Shown piece by piece: positions 45,159 to 45,461 of a stretch of 45,461 bases of DNA. A program made the position numbers and the translations under genes. The first letter of the stretch is position 1. The number at the start of each line of letters is the position of its first letter. The DNA lies in assembly GCF_018614525.1 (NCBI RefSeq), contig NZ_JAGGOL010000065.1:1-45461 (forward strand), in the 5' to 3' direction. The notes beneath the pieces were generated by a model, which saw only the letters and a program-made list of their open reading frames with translations, was not told the DNA's origin and searched no databases. Origin of the DNA: Streptomyces sp. ISL-11 (lineage in GTDB: Bacteria; Actinomycetota; Actinomycetes; Streptomycetales; Streptomycetaceae).

Positions 45159-45461
45159 TCAGAGGTCCTGGGCAATCCGATAGATCATGTCTCGTGACTC
45201 ATCGGGACCCAAAGCCGAGTGAGCGATCCTGTCCAGCCGCGCTCGGTACCGCCTGAGCTGAGCTTCGGCGTCCAGGAAGATGCTCCCGTGCGCGGTATCG
45301 AGTTGAACTGTGTCGAGCTGCGACACCGGCCCCCCGAGGTAGAGCATCGCGTTGCCGGCTCCCCCGAAGTCGTCGGTGTCGAAGGGGATCACGCACACGG
45401 TCACATTGTCCCGCTCTGTCATCGTGAGTACGTGCCGCAATTGAGCACGAGCGGTTTTCCG
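45159..45461 (-). CDS. Helix-turn-helix regulator of the DUF5753/Scr1 type (3' part only)
   Basis: Only the C-terminal part is in the window; the 5' end lies beyond 45461. The sequence LTMTERDNVTVCVIPFDTDD, GNAMLYLGGPVSQLDTVQLDTAHGS (in part) and LDRIAHSALGPDESRDMI is typical of the DUF5753 ligand domain that follows an XRE helix-turn-helix in streptomycete regulators. Its stop is 14 bases before the DUF397 gene start. Confidence 0.85.
   Translation of the reverse strand, partial: RKTARAQLRHVLTMTERDNVTVCVIPFDTDDFGGAGNAMLYLGGPVSQLDTVQLDTAHGSIFLDAEAQLRRYRARLDRIAHSALGPDESRDMIYRIAQDL

Overview
The window reads as a chromosomal segment of a Streptomyces (or very close actinomycete). GC content is very high with strong G/C third-position bias, GTG starts and one- to four-base gene overlaps are common, and the gene families are streptomycete ones: the SCO4848-type membrane protein, MocR regulators, DUF4328, an HTH/DUF397 pair, and palindromes containing CCGTCCGGCG. 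From memory, the order mdh, betaine genes, trpS, dacA, SCO4848-like, sdh, hexosaminidase, mutase resembles the S. coelicolor core around SCO4827-SCO4870. That was not checked by a search.

Layout. 0.2-1.2 kb: malate dehydrogenase. 1.3-4.1 kb: an accessory island of lower GC. It holds a small membrane protein (candidate immunity protein), a 5'-truncated RHS polymorphic-toxin fragment on the minus strand and, joined head to head with it, an FG-GAP repeat ORF on the plus strand. 4.3-7.4 kb: a three-gene operon of unknown function in which a glycine-rich motif recurs in adjacent proteins. 7.5-14.7 kb: a choline/glycine-betaine operon (betaine-aldehyde dehydrogenase, choline dehydrogenase, ABC ATPase, double-length permease, binding lipoprotein). 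14.8-17.5 kb: PEP-mutase-like and AhpD-like genes divergent from a MocR regulator. 17.6-19.5 kb: a YgiB/YgiC-like pair and a small charged protein. 19.5-25.3 kb: rocD, trpS, a 2'-5' RNA ligase-like protein, a YihY-family protein, a D,D-carboxypeptidase and an SCO4848-like protein. 25.4-28.2 kb: an orphan family-5 solute-binding lipoprotein, an alpha/beta hydrolase and a divergent MerR regulator. 28.5-31.9 kb: sdhCDAB. 32.2-34.5 kb: an OHCU-decarboxylase-like gene with a probable CTG start, and a GH20 lipoprotein. 34.7-40.5 kb: a glycosyltransferase, a DUF4328 protein, and a sigma factor overlapping a repeat-rich membrane protein. 41.1-45.5 kb: a mutase large subunit, a zinc-ribbon-like protein, a two-component system, and a DUF397/HTH pair cut by the window edge.

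Functional themes. Central carbon metabolism (mdh, sdhCDAB, acyl-CoA mutase) and osmoprotection (betaine import plus synthesis in one operon) form the conserved backbone. The most unusual parts are the rearranged RHS/FG-GAP locus, the motif-sharing cassette at 4.3-7.4 kb, the sigma factor with its alanine-rich repeat partner, the start-codon-poor OHCU-like gene, and a dispersed compound palindrome present in opposite orientations at 28.3 and 40.8 kb. Two perfect AGTGA-N6-TCACT palindromes, upstream of the betaine operon and of the family-5 binding protein, resemble Crp sites. Gene functions are inferred from translated motifs, without database searches.
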